The notes beneath the pieces were generated by a model. The model ran no database searches and was not told the DNA's origin. It saw only the letters and a program-made list of their open reading frames with translations. DNA of 24,041 nt, taken from positions 1-24,041 of IMG/VR virus record IMGVR_UViG_3300017788_000167. One strand, 5' to 3'. This DNA comes from a virus. Position numbers and translations under genes: made by a program. Positions 8,171-15,048 of this stretch are shown piece by piece; position 1 is the stretch's first letter; each line of letters begins with the position of its first letter.

Positions 8171-9937
8171 ATGGCACAAGAAATTAATAAAATAGCAGAA
8201 TCTCTGTTTGAAAAAATCCGCAGCAGATTTAGCACCCTCAGCCTGGGCAACGACCGGGCAGAAGCCACCATGGATCCAGCAGAAGCGCGATTCTTCAATT
8301 TTGACTACGAAAGTTCCGACGGCGAAAACTTTGGAAATATAACCATTTCGTTGATCGACAACGACAGCCTAAAAATCTATTTTAGCAAAAACATATCACA
8401 GAACCTGGATCCTGATCAGCTGAAACAATGGTACGAGTTTTTGTATGAACTGCGTAAGTTTGCACGCAGAAATCTTATGACTTTTGACACCAAAGATATT
8501 TCCAGGAGCAACCTCAGTATCAAGGATGTCAAGCAAGCCACTAAAGCTGATTCCACCTACAAATCCGGAGACATCAAAGTGACCGAAAGCAAGCTATACG
8601 GAACTACCAAACACAGTTTTGAAAATATCGGCACAGCAAGGCTGCGCATCGTACACACTGAAAGCGTGAACACCGAGGTACGAGGCAGTCGTGCAAGACA
8701 TATCAACGCCATCTACGTAGAAAACGCACACGGTGAAAGATTCAAGCTAGAAAACAACAAGCTCAGCGGAGCCAGAGCCATGGCCAGGCACGTGAGCGAA
8801 GGCGGTACTCCATATGACGAAGTAGGGCAGCAAATCAAATCCATGGTTCAAGAAATGACTGAGCTGGGACGTTTCGTGCGCAGCATGCGAACTCGAGTGT
8901 TTGAGGACAGCGTGACTCGTACCATGGTAGAAGCCGCAGTCAGTTACTATAATAACATGCATCGTCAGTTGAATTCTCTGCGCGGTGCAAGGACCTATCA
9001 TGCTTTTGTAGAATCATTTGAACCACAGACACAGCAACTAGACGAAGTAGATGTCAACGAAATCAAAGAACGATTTGTTAAAAAGATCTTTGATGATCGA
9101 ATGACAGCAGCCTTGCCACATGTGTACAAAGCCTATCGCATGTTTGAAGAAACCAAACAAAATCAGATACACGCAGTAACCAATATCATACAAGGAGAAG
9201 ATTCTCTAGCATTGGCCACCAACGAAGGCATGGATGAATACATGAAAATGCTCAGATTCCAATCCGCTGACACGATGGTAACCAAGATACTCGAAGACAT
9301 CGCCACTCGTGCAGTCACCATGCCTGAGGTAGCAGAATTCGCATCATACTGGGCAAAAAATTTCAATAACATACAAGAAGACAACCAAGACCATCCAGGC
9401 AAGGCATTGGCAGTGCAATTGGCAACACACTATCTCAAAGATCTTAGAAACCTAAACGAAAATTCTCAGCTGAGATACACTTCAGAATATGACATTTCGG
9501 AAGAACTAGACAGCGCATACGACCTTCTCGACGAGGGCTCTTGGGCGCTACCCGAAACCACAGAAGAACTACAGGCACTACAACAACTGCTCTCCAAACC
9601 CATTCCTTATGGCATGGATGCTCAAAACGTAACCAGTACCATCTATAACCTGCTAGGTGATGACACACTATTTGATAAACTGACCGACCTGGTGGATGAG
9701 GTGGGCGAACAAAGCGATGCAGTTCCTGCTATAAAGGACTGGATCAAAGACAATCACCCTGCCATGTACCAACAGTTAGGTCTAGGCAATGAAGAACTAG
9801 ATGCTCCTCCACCGCAGCCAACGCAACCACCAGCACCAGAAAATACCACAGCCGCAGACACACCACCGGGCCAAAATTCTGGTGGTGTGGTAAGCGAAGA
9901 ATTACTCAAGATGTTAAAAATTGCAGGACTAAGATAG
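8171..9937 (+). CDS. Hypothetical phage protein, 588 residues, possibly virion-associated
   Basis: I do not recognise an enzyme fold. The protein is soluble, mostly helical, and charged. Residues 1-110 contain a mixed alpha/beta region (FFNFDYESSDGENFGNITISLIDNDSLKIYF). A Pro/Thr/Ala-rich linker near 545-575 (PPPQPTQPPAPENTTAADTPP) precedes a short terminal helix, SEELLKMLKIAGLR. That end resembles EELARILKMAGM in the large modular protein at the left edge, which suggests a shared docking or processing signal. The gene lies two genes after the terminase and is followed by a small gene eight bases on. A structural or assembly role is inferred from context. The start is supported by the late-type box immediately upstream but has no ribosome binding site. 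Confidence 0.7.
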   Translation: MAQEINKIAESLFEKIRSRFSTLSLGNDRAEATMDPAEARFFNFDYESSDGENFGNITISLIDNDSLKIYFSKNISQNLDPDQLKQWYEFLYELRKFARRNLMTFDTKDISRSNLSIKDVKQATKADSTYKSGDIKVTESKLYGTTKHSFENIGTARLRIVHTESVNTEVRGSRARHINAIYVENAHGERFKLENNKLSGARAMARHVSEGGTPYDEVGQQIKSMVQEMTELGRFVRSMRTRVFEDSVTRTMVEAAVSYYNNMHRQLNSLRGARTYHAFVESFEPQTQQLDEVDVNEIKERFVKKIFDDRMTAALPHVYKAYRMFEETKQNQIHAVTNIIQGEDSLALATNEGMDEYMKMLRFQSADTMVTKILEDIATRAVTMPEVAEFASYWAKNFNNIQEDNQDHPGKALAVQLATHYLKDLRNLNENSQLRYTSEYDISEELDSAYDLLDEGSWALPETTEELQALQQLLSKPIPYGMDAQNVTSTIYNLLGDDTLFDKLTDLVDEVGEQSDAVPAIKDWIKDNHPAMYQQLGLGNEELDAPPPQPTQPPAPENTTAADTPPGQNSGGVVSEELLKMLKIAGLR

Positions 9938-9945
9938 GAAATAAA

Positions 9946-10326
9946 ATGGATCCACGATTCTTTAGAAAATTTGCAGACATGATAGCCGAAGCCGAAATTG
10001 GCGAAGCCATGCCAGCGGCCAATGCTCAACTAGATCCGCAAACCACAGCCAAGTATGGCGAAGAGATTGTGAACAAATTGAATTCAGCTTTTGGAACAAC
10101 GCCAGGACAATATGGTTTTAGTTCTAGGATCAATCAGGACGGTTCATTTACCGTTATCCAAGGGCACCCAGGTACAGATGATCCGCGCCATGCTGACATG
10201 CAGGGTGTTGTCAGTCCACAAAACGTAACAAAAGTTATCAATCCTTACTACAACATGTTCCGCCAAAAAGGTTGGAGATTTGACCAGCCAGTGGGCGGAG
10301 AGTTTACCATTGCTGTAACTCAATAA
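9946..10326 (+). CDS. Hypothetical small phage protein, 126 residues
   Basis: The start is supported by AGGAA at 9936-9940. The protein opens with an amphipathic MDPRFFRKFADMIAEAE, similar in style to MSLFRKFLEEAE of the gene at 2655. The rest is a mixed alpha/beta sequence with FGTTPGQYGFSSRINQDGSFTVIQGHPGTDDPRH and YYNMFRQKGWRFDQP, with no catalytic motif I recognise. It lies eight bases after the 588-residue gene and is the last gene before a strong terminator, so the two probably share a transcript. The function is unknown. Confidence 0.7.
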   Translation: MDPRFFRKFADMIAEAEIGEAMPAANAQLDPQTTAKYGEEIVNKLNSAFGTTPGQYGFSSRINQDGSFTVIQGHPGTDDPRHADMQGVVSPQNVTKVINPYYNMFRQKGWRFDQPVGGEFTIAVTQ

Positions 10327-10341
10327 AAAACTTTTTTTACC

Positions 10342-10370
10342 AAAGGCGCAAAATTTGCGCCTTTTGCTTT
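10342..10370 (+). terminator. Rho-independent terminator
   Basis: AAAGGCGC (10342-10349) and GCGCCTTT (10357-10364) form an eight-base stem with an AAAATTT loop, which can extend through the A/T bases of the loop. It is followed by a T-rich tail (TGCTTT). It lies 15 bases after the stop at 10326 and just before the gp32 promoter box, so it separates two transcription units. Confidence 0.9.
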
Positions 10371-10375
10371 GACTT

Positions 10376-10383
10376 GCTAAATA
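10376..10383 (+). promoter_or_regulatory. Late-promoter-like box GCTAAATA before gp32
   Basis: GCTAAATA sits immediately after the terminator and 70 bases before the gp32 start. It predicts a leader of about 65 bases that contains a strong hairpin. Confidence 0.55.
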
Positions 10384-10390
10384 ATTATGT

Positions 10391-10417
10391 TATACACTTG
10401 CATGGTGCAAGGGTATA
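10391..10417 (+). promoter_or_regulatory. Hairpin in the gp32 mRNA leader, possible autogenous operator
   Basis: TATAC (10391-10395) pairs with GTATA (10413-10417). After one A-G mismatch, CTTGCA (10397-10402) pairs with TGCAAG (10406-10411) around a TGG loop. The loop and flanking bases (ATGGT) can pair with ACCAT at 10434-10438, just ahead of the ribosome binding site AGGAG (10443-10447). T4 gene 32 is known to be autoregulated through a leader pseudoknot, so this may be an analogue. Confidence 0.55.
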
Positions 10418-10453
10418 TCCAGGCACAATAAAGACCATCTTAAGGAGAATATC

Positions 10454-11455
10454 ATGGCTACATCATTGGCAGAAATCCGTGCAAAACTGCAAGCACAGGA
10501 AAACCGCACAGGCGGTAACGCAACAGGTGGCGACAACGCTATCTATCCACACTGGAATATTGCAGAAGGTTCCACAGCAAAAGTCCGATTCCTTCCGGAC
10601 GGCAATTCCAAAAACAGCTTTTTCTGGGTCGAGCGACTGATGATCCGTCTTCCATTTGCTGGCGTCAAAGGCCAAGCAGATTCAAAGCCGGTGATCGTTC
10701 AAGTTCCTTGCGTAGAAATGTATGGCGAAGCCTGCCCTGTGCTGGCTGAAGTGCGCACATGGTTCAAAGACAAGAGTCTGGAGGAAATGGGTCGCAAGTA
10801 CTGGAAGAAAAAGTCTTATCTGTTCCAGGGTTTCGTGCATGACAACCCACTCAGCGATGACAAGACTCCGGAGAATCCCATCCGTCGTTTTGTGATCAGT
10901 CCGCAGATCTTCAACATCATCAAGAACGCCCTGATGGATCCAGAAATGGAGAACATGCCCACCGACTACGCGGCCGGACTTGACTTCACCATCAAGAAAA
11001 CCTCCAAGGGTGGATATGCTGACTACAGCACTTCCAGCTGGAGCCGCAAGGAAACAGCACTGACCAGTGCCGAACAAGCGGCTATCGATCAGTTTGGTCT
11101 GTTTAATCTCACAGACTTCTTGCCCAAGAAGCCCAGCGACGTAGAACTCAAAGTGATCAAAGAAATGTTTGAAGCATCAGTAGATGGACAAGCATATGAT
11201 CCAGATCGCTGGAGTGCCTACTACAAGCCCAGCGGTTTTACTGGTAGTAACAGTTCTAGCGTTGATGACGACAACGCCGCGCCTGCTGCCAAGGCTGTCC
11301 CTGCTGTCAAGGCTGCACCGGCACCAGTGAACGAGGATCCGCCGTTTGAAGCTGACGAAGCTCCTGCTGCCAGCGCACCTGTACAAGCACCCAAAGCATC
11401 GAACGCTCGCGCCGAAGATATTTTGGCAATGATCCGCAACAGGCAAAAACAGTAA
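10454..11455 (+). CDS. Single-stranded DNA-binding protein, gp32 type
   Basis: The protein has 333 residues (T4 gp32 has 301). The core shows the gp32-type arrangement: YPHWNIAEGSTAKVRFLPDG, RLMIRLPFAG, then CVEMYGEACPV, YWKKKSYLFQGFVHDNP and FVISPQIFNIIKNALMDPEMENMPTDYAAGLDFTIKK. T4 gp32 binds zinc through one His and three Cys including CPVC; here the motif is CPVL and only C86 and C94 are present, so the zinc site appears reduced. The C-terminal 75 residues are a low-complexity Ala/Pro linker with acidic patches that ends in a helix, AEDILAMIRNRQKQ. It coats single-stranded DNA and works with the UvsX and UvsY homologues encoded just downstream. The start has a strong AGGAG six bases upstream. 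Confidence 0.9.
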   Translation: MATSLAEIRAKLQAQENRTGGNATGGDNAIYPHWNIAEGSTAKVRFLPDGNSKNSFFWVERLMIRLPFAGVKGQADSKPVIVQVPCVEMYGEACPVLAEVRTWFKDKSLEEMGRKYWKKKSYLFQGFVHDNPLSDDKTPENPIRRFVISPQIFNIIKNALMDPEMENMPTDYAAGLDFTIKKTSKGGYADYSTSSWSRKETALTSAEQAAIDQFGLFNLTDFLPKKPSDVELKVIKEMFEASVDGQAYDPDRWSAYYKPSGFTGSNSSSVDDDNAAPAAKAVPAVKAAPAPVNEDPPFEADEAPAASAPVQAPKASNARAEDILAMIRNRQKQ

Positions 11456-11461
11456 TCGTTC

Positions 11462-12283
11462 ATGCTGGAGGTGCGTTTGGACGATGCGCACAGCGTGGTC
11501 ATTGATCTAGATGATAATGCGTTTGTTCATCGTTGGATAGAAGTATTCAACCGTGCTGTGTCGTGCAGCACGGTTGATCAGACTGCTTCTTTCGCATTCC
11601 GGATACCCAAATCACAGGCTCTTGATAATCTAACACAAGCCGGTCGTATAGTGAATGAATTTTTCCGGAGAGAGATAGTGCCTGCAGCACCGCCACAGTG
11701 GAACAACGACTACTGCAACAGTGTACACATGGCATTTGAGAAATTGAGTGGTGAATATGATCGGCCTACCAGGCTGTTCATGTTGGCCCCCGAGCATGTG
11801 AAATCGGCCATAAGAGATCTCAATTTTTATGTGCATGTGCTCGAACAAGATCAAGAAGGGCAAAACAATCAATGGTATATCAATTTTGATCGTGCTTATG
11901 TTGATCGTCGCCCGTTGATAGATCAAGATTACTATCTGTTCCAACGATTGGTCGAATCTGGGAGAGTGTACGTGCATTATGCAGAACTGGGCAAAACACA
12001 TCTAGATTTGTATAAAGATGAGTTGCCGGCTGACTACAAAGCACAGAAAAATCTACACTATTTTGCTGCCGATCTTACCATATGGTTGGGCCCTGAAATA
12101 GATCTTTTCACCGAGGATTTTGAATCATGGGCTCAAGATAACAAGATAGACTTACAAGATAAAAGACTAGGACTGGGCATTTTACCAATTGGTCGTGTTA
12201 GAGATCTAGACACAGCCAAAAAATACATTTATAATGCAGAAAAAATCACACAATTGAGGATATATCATGGCCAAACCATTTGA
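11462..12283 (+). CDS. Hypothetical phage protein between gp32 and UvsX, 273 residues
   Basis: No family is recognised. The protein is soluble, acidic and rich in aromatic residues and Asp (WNNDYCNSVHMAFEKLSGEYDRPTR, WYINFDRAYVDRRPLIDQDYYLF, VYVHYAELGKTHLDLYKDE, IWLGPEIDLFTEDF). It starts six bases after the gp32 stop without a clear ribosome binding site, and its last 17 bases overlap the uvsX start. Its position between gp32 and uvsX suggests a role in DNA replication or recombination, but that rests on context alone. Confidence 0.7.
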   Translation: MLEVRLDDAHSVVIDLDDNAFVHRWIEVFNRAVSCSTVDQTASFAFRIPKSQALDNLTQAGRIVNEFFRREIVPAAPPQWNNDYCNSVHMAFEKLSGEYDRPTRLFMLAPEHVKSAIRDLNFYVHVLEQDQEGQNNQWYINFDRAYVDRRPLIDQDYYLFQRLVESGRVYVHYAELGKTHLDLYKDELPADYKAQKNLHYFAADLTIWLGPEIDLFTEDFESWAQDNKIDLQDKRLGLGILPIGRVRDLDTAKKYIYNAEKITQLRIYHGQTI

Positions 12284-13331
12284 CGTTGCAAAATTTAGAA
12301 AATCAATCACCAAGAGCATTGATGGCATTTCAGTAGGATTTCGCGATCCAGACACTTGGATCTCAACAGGTAACTACACATTAAATTATCTCATTTCAGG
12401 AGACTTCCACAGAGGTATCCCCATGGGCAAGGTTACTGTGTTTGCAGGCGAATCCGGCTCAGGCAAGAGCTTTATCTGTTCAGGCAATCTCGTCCGCAAC
12501 GCACAACAACAAGGCATCTATGTGATCCTGGTAGACACAGAAAATGCACTGGACGAAGCTTGGTTACACGCCTTGGAAGTGGACACATCAGAGGACAAAC
12601 TTCTCAAGCTCAACGTGTCAATGATCGATGATGTAGCCAAGCTGATTTCAGACTTTGTGAAAGAGTACAAAGGCATCCCCGAAGTCGAACGTCCCAAGGT
12701 GTTGTTTGTATTAGACAGTCTAGGCATGATGCTCACCCCGACTGACGTTAATCAGTTCGAAGGCGGCGATCTTAAAGGTGACCTTGGTCGTAAACCCAAA
12801 GCACTAACTGCCCTGGTGAGAAACTGTGTTAACATGTTTGGCGATCTGAACATTGGCATGGTATGTACCAATCATACCTATGCCAGCCAGGACATGTTTG
12901 ACCCAGATGACAAGATCTCAGGTGGACAAGGCTTTATCTATGCCAGCTCAATCGTAGTCGCAATGAGGAAACTCAAACTCAAAGAAGACGAAGATGGTAA
13001 TAAAATTACTGAAGTGCGTGGTATTCGTGCTGCCTGTAAGGTAATGAAAACACGCTATGCCAAGCCGTTTGAATCAGTACAGGTCAAGATTCCTTACGAA
13101 ACTGGGATGAATCCTTATTCAGGCATGACGGACATGCTGGAGGGCAAGGGTTTGTTAACCAAGGAAGGCAACAGTCTTAAATACACCCTGGGTGATGGCA
13201 CCGTGATCAAACAGTTCCGCAAGGCATGGGAACGCAACGAAGATGGTACGTTGGACCGTGTGATGGAAGATTTTGTCAAAAATCCACATCACGTGGTGTC
13301 TGCCCAACTACAAGAGGAAACAGCAGAATGA
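12267..13331 (+). CDS. uvsX: UvsX/RecA-like recombinase
   Basis: The protein has 354 residues (T4 UvsX has 391). The ATPase core has Walker A GESGSGKS (61-68), VILVDTENALDEAW (86-99) and Walker B VLFVLDSLG (145-153), followed by NIGMVCTNHTY and the DNA-binding-loop region GGQGFIYASSIVV. It forms filaments on single-stranded DNA and catalyses strand exchange, with gp32 and UvsY as partners. The start has GAGG within the upstream gene end, and the frame overlaps that gene by 17 bases. The stop overlaps the next start as ATGA. Confidence 0.95.
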   Translation: MAKPFDVAKFRKSITKSIDGISVGFRDPDTWISTGNYTLNYLISGDFHRGIPMGKVTVFAGESGSGKSFICSGNLVRNAQQQGIYVILVDTENALDEAWLHALEVDTSEDKLLKLNVSMIDDVAKLISDFVKEYKGIPEVERPKVLFVLDSLGMMLTPTDVNQFEGGDLKGDLGRKPKALTALVRNCVNMFGDLNIGMVCTNHTYASQDMFDPDDKISGGQGFIYASSIVVAMRKLKLKEDEDGNKITEVRGIRAACKVMKTRYAKPFESVQVKIPYETGMNPYSGMTDMLEGKGLLTKEGNSLKYTLGDGTVIKQFRKAWERNEDGTLDRVMEDFVKNPHHVVSAQLQEETAE

Positions 13332-13579
13332 TTGACGTTGAAGTTTTGGTAGAAACTTATTCAGTAATGAAAGAGTATGTGCCCAACAAAGATAGGCAAG
13401 CAGTAGCCGATCATTTGTTTAGTATACTCACAGATCTTGACGGCATAAGCGAAAAAGATCTCAAGGCATTTTCACAATCGGATTCTTATCTGGCCCGAGC
13501 TTGCGAAGAATATTTCCAGACTGAGGATGAAGATGAAGATGAAGATGAGGACGACTACGACTACGACAGGGATGACTGA
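13328..13579 (+). CDS. Small acidic protein between UvsX and UvsY, 83 residues
   Basis: The start is ATG 13328, in an ATGA overlap with uvsX and with GAGGAAA about ten bases upstream. An in-frame ATG at 13226 lies inside uvsX and is unlikely. The N-terminal 65 residues look like a small helical domain (VETYSVMKEYVPNKDRQAVADHLFSILTDL...EKDLKAF...SYLARACEEYF). The last 18 residues are almost only Asp, Glu and Tyr, encoded by GATGAA repeats. A similar gene with an acidic tail is, as I recall, often found beside uvsX in marine myophages. The tail could mimic DNA or bind a replication partner. The function is unknown. Confidence 0.75.
   Translation: MIDVEVLVETYSVMKEYVPNKDRQAVADHLFSILTDLDGISEKDLKAFSQSDSYLARACEEYFQTEDEDEDEDEDDYDYDRDD
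13523..13550 (+). repeat. GATGAA microsatellite encoding an acidic tail
   Basis: Short GAGGAT/GAAGAT units are repeated in tandem and encode the EDEDEDEDE stretch. Such tracts can change length by slippage without breaking the frame. Confidence 0.7.
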
Positions 13580-14031
13580 TGTGGTACAACCGTGTGGTCC
13601 AGGACCTAGGCGCGATCCCAGATTTTATCGCTTTTTTTGAAGCAGAAATGCTGGCAGCCAAACGTGATGTGGCCATCGCAGGTCGTGTGGAACAGCGGCT
13701 TAGCGACCTTCCTGGGCTGACTGAACACCGTTTCAATCAATTGCAAGAGATCGAAGCGGTGTTAGAGTATCTCAACATCCAGCTGAGAAAGATCCGGCGC
13801 AGACATTTCCAGAAATATCTCGAAACTTATGCACGAAGTCTCACCAGCCGAGACGCGGAAAAATACGTGGATGGCGAAGACGAAGTGATCGATTTTGAAA
13901 CTATCATCAACGAAGTGGCTCTCCTGCGCAATCGTTGGTTGGGTATCATGAAAGGACTGGAAAGCAAAAACTTCATGCTAGGACACATCGTGCGCCTGCG
14001 CACAGCCGGCATGGAAGACGTGAGCGTGTGA
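13579..14031 (+). CDS. uvsY: UvsY-like recombination mediator
   Basis: The protein has 150 residues (T4 UvsY has 137). It is all-helical and basic in the middle (QLRKIRRRHFQKYLETYARSLTSRDAEKYVDGEDEVIDFETIINEV). The C-terminal part, LRNRWLGIMKGLESKNFMLGHIVRLRTAG, resembles the end of UvsY-family proteins. UvsY loads UvsX onto gp32-coated single-stranded DNA. The start shares one base with the upstream stop (TGATG), and the stop does the same with the next gene, so this is a tightly coupled recombination operon. The identification rests on recalled family pattern plus position after uvsX. Confidence 0.8.
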   Translation: MWYNRVVQDLGAIPDFIAFFEAEMLAAKRDVAIAGRVEQRLSDLPGLTEHRFNQLQEIEAVLEYLNIQLRKIRRRHFQKYLETYARSLTSRDAEKYVDGEDEVIDFETIINEVALLRNRWLGIMKGLESKNFMLGHIVRLRTAGMEDVSV

Positions 14032-14282
14032 TGGATCATAGAGCTCGAGCCGATCAGCTGATAGAAGATTTTAATCTCTGCATGCAGGCTCGGCCTCGGG
14101 GAAATGCCATCGAAGTACAGATGGAAAAAGATGCCTGTGCCAAATGGGCGTATCATCTGGCCACACAACGCAGCTGGGGCAGCGATCTAGAAGTTGCAGA
14201 AGCCTGCAATCAGCTGGAGCCAAGGCTACAACAGCTGAAAAACAAAGTCATCATCGAAATACTAAAACATGGCGCAATTTAA
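14031..14282 (+). CDS. Hypothetical small protein, 83 residues
   Basis: The start ATG 14031 overlaps the uvsY stop by one base (TGATG), which makes it preferable to the in-frame ATG at 13935 inside uvsY. The protein is helical and soluble (ADQLIEDFNLCMQARPRGNAIEVQMEKDACAKWAYHLATQRSW, then LEPRLQQLKNKVIIEILKHGAI). No motif is recognised. Its last 14 bases overlap the methyltransferase start. Translation is probably coupled through uvsX, uvsY and this gene. Confidence 0.7.
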   Translation: MDHRARADQLIEDFNLCMQARPRGNAIEVQMEKDACAKWAYHLATQRSWGSDLEVAEACNQLEPRLQQLKNKVIIEILKHGAI

Positions 14283-15018
14283 TAATCCGCATCAGAGCCA
14301 TGCTCACAGTCTGCAGGTGCTCAATCTACTCAAGGAACACGATACTTTTATGGAAAGCATCAGCACGGTAGCCGATATGGGTGCTGGTGCCGGCTTGGAT
14401 GCGCTATGGTGGGCCAATGCCACCACTAGAGATGAACCTGCTGAGCCATTGGATCTGAGAGTTTTTGCTGTTGACAAATCACCCATGCCTGTAGATTTCG
14501 ATCTACCTAAAAATTTTTCTTTGCTGGAAAAAGATTTTGAAAAACGCTGTTTGCCCAGCATGGTAGACGTGATCTGGTGCCATGACGCTTTCCAATACGC
14601 ATTAAATCCTGTGAACACCTTGCGTCTGTTTAATCAACAGATGAATGAAAACGGTTTGTTATACATAGGCATGCCACTCTTGAGCAATCACGAATACGGT
14701 CGTTGGTTTAATCGCGGAGAAAACTATCAGCTGTACCATCACTCATTCCTCAGCATGGTATACATGTTGGCGCTTAATGGATTTGACTGCAATGACGCCT
14801 ATTTCCGCAAGGCCCAGGATGACTCATGGTTGCATATGGCGGTGTTCAAAACAGATCAAGAACCCTTGGATCCTGCAGGAGTCAGCTGGTACGACCTAGC
14901 AGAACGTGGATTGCTACATCCTAGCCTGCTCAACAGCCTGCGCAACTATGGTTATATGCGGCAGCAGGATGCGCTTTTTCCCTGGCTGGACAAAGCACTG
15001 TATCGTATAGACCATTAA
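14269..15018 (+). CDS. Class I SAM-dependent methyltransferase
   Basis: The protein has 249 residues. Motif I is VADMGAGAGLDALWWA (34-49), the acidic ribose-binding strand is FAVDKS (66-71), and VDVIWCHDAFQYALNP (99-114) is the post-II/motif IV region, so the SAM-binding Rossmann fold is complete. The C-terminal half (YHHSFLSMVYMLALNGFDCNDAYF, SWYDLAERGLLHPS, LRNYGYMRQQDALFPWLDKALY) is probably the substrate-binding cap. It is not a recognisable DNA methyltransferase, since DPPY or NPPY is absent; the VIWCHDAFQY style suggests a protein or small-molecule methylase. Similar genes are, as I recall, frequent in marine phages. It starts inside the preceding gene and has no clear ribosome binding site. 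Confidence 0.85.
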   Translation: MAQFNNPHQSHAHSLQVLNLLKEHDTFMESISTVADMGAGAGLDALWWANATTRDEPAEPLDLRVFAVDKSPMPVDFDLPKNFSLLEKDFEKRCLPSMVDVIWCHDAFQYALNPVNTLRLFNQQMNENGLLYIGMPLLSNHEYGRWFNRGENYQLYHHSFLSMVYMLALNGFDCNDAYFRKAQDDSWLHMAVFKTDQEPLDPAGVSWYDLAERGLLHPSLLNSLRNYGYMRQQDALFPWLDKALYRIDH

Positions 15019-15019
15019 T

Positions 15020-15027
15020 CATAAATA
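15020..15027 (+). promoter_or_regulatory. T4-like late promoter box CATAAATA
   Basis: CATAAATA lies two bases after the methyltransferase stop codon and 21 bases before the ATG at 15049. It differs from the T4 late consensus by one base. The palindrome at 15026-15043 starts inside its last bases. Confidence 0.6.
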
Positions 15028-15043
15028 CTCTGTTAACAGAGTA
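15026..15043 (+). promoter_or_regulatory. Perfect 18-bp palindrome between late box and start codon
   Basis: TACTCTGTTAACAGAGTA is fully self-complementary. It covers the expected transcript start and ends five bases before the ATG at 15049. As DNA it could be an operator; as RNA it could form a seven-base-pair stem with a TTAA loop close to the ribosome binding region. It is followed by A residues rather than T, so it is not a + strand terminator. Confidence 0.7.
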
Positions 15044-15048
15044 AAAAA

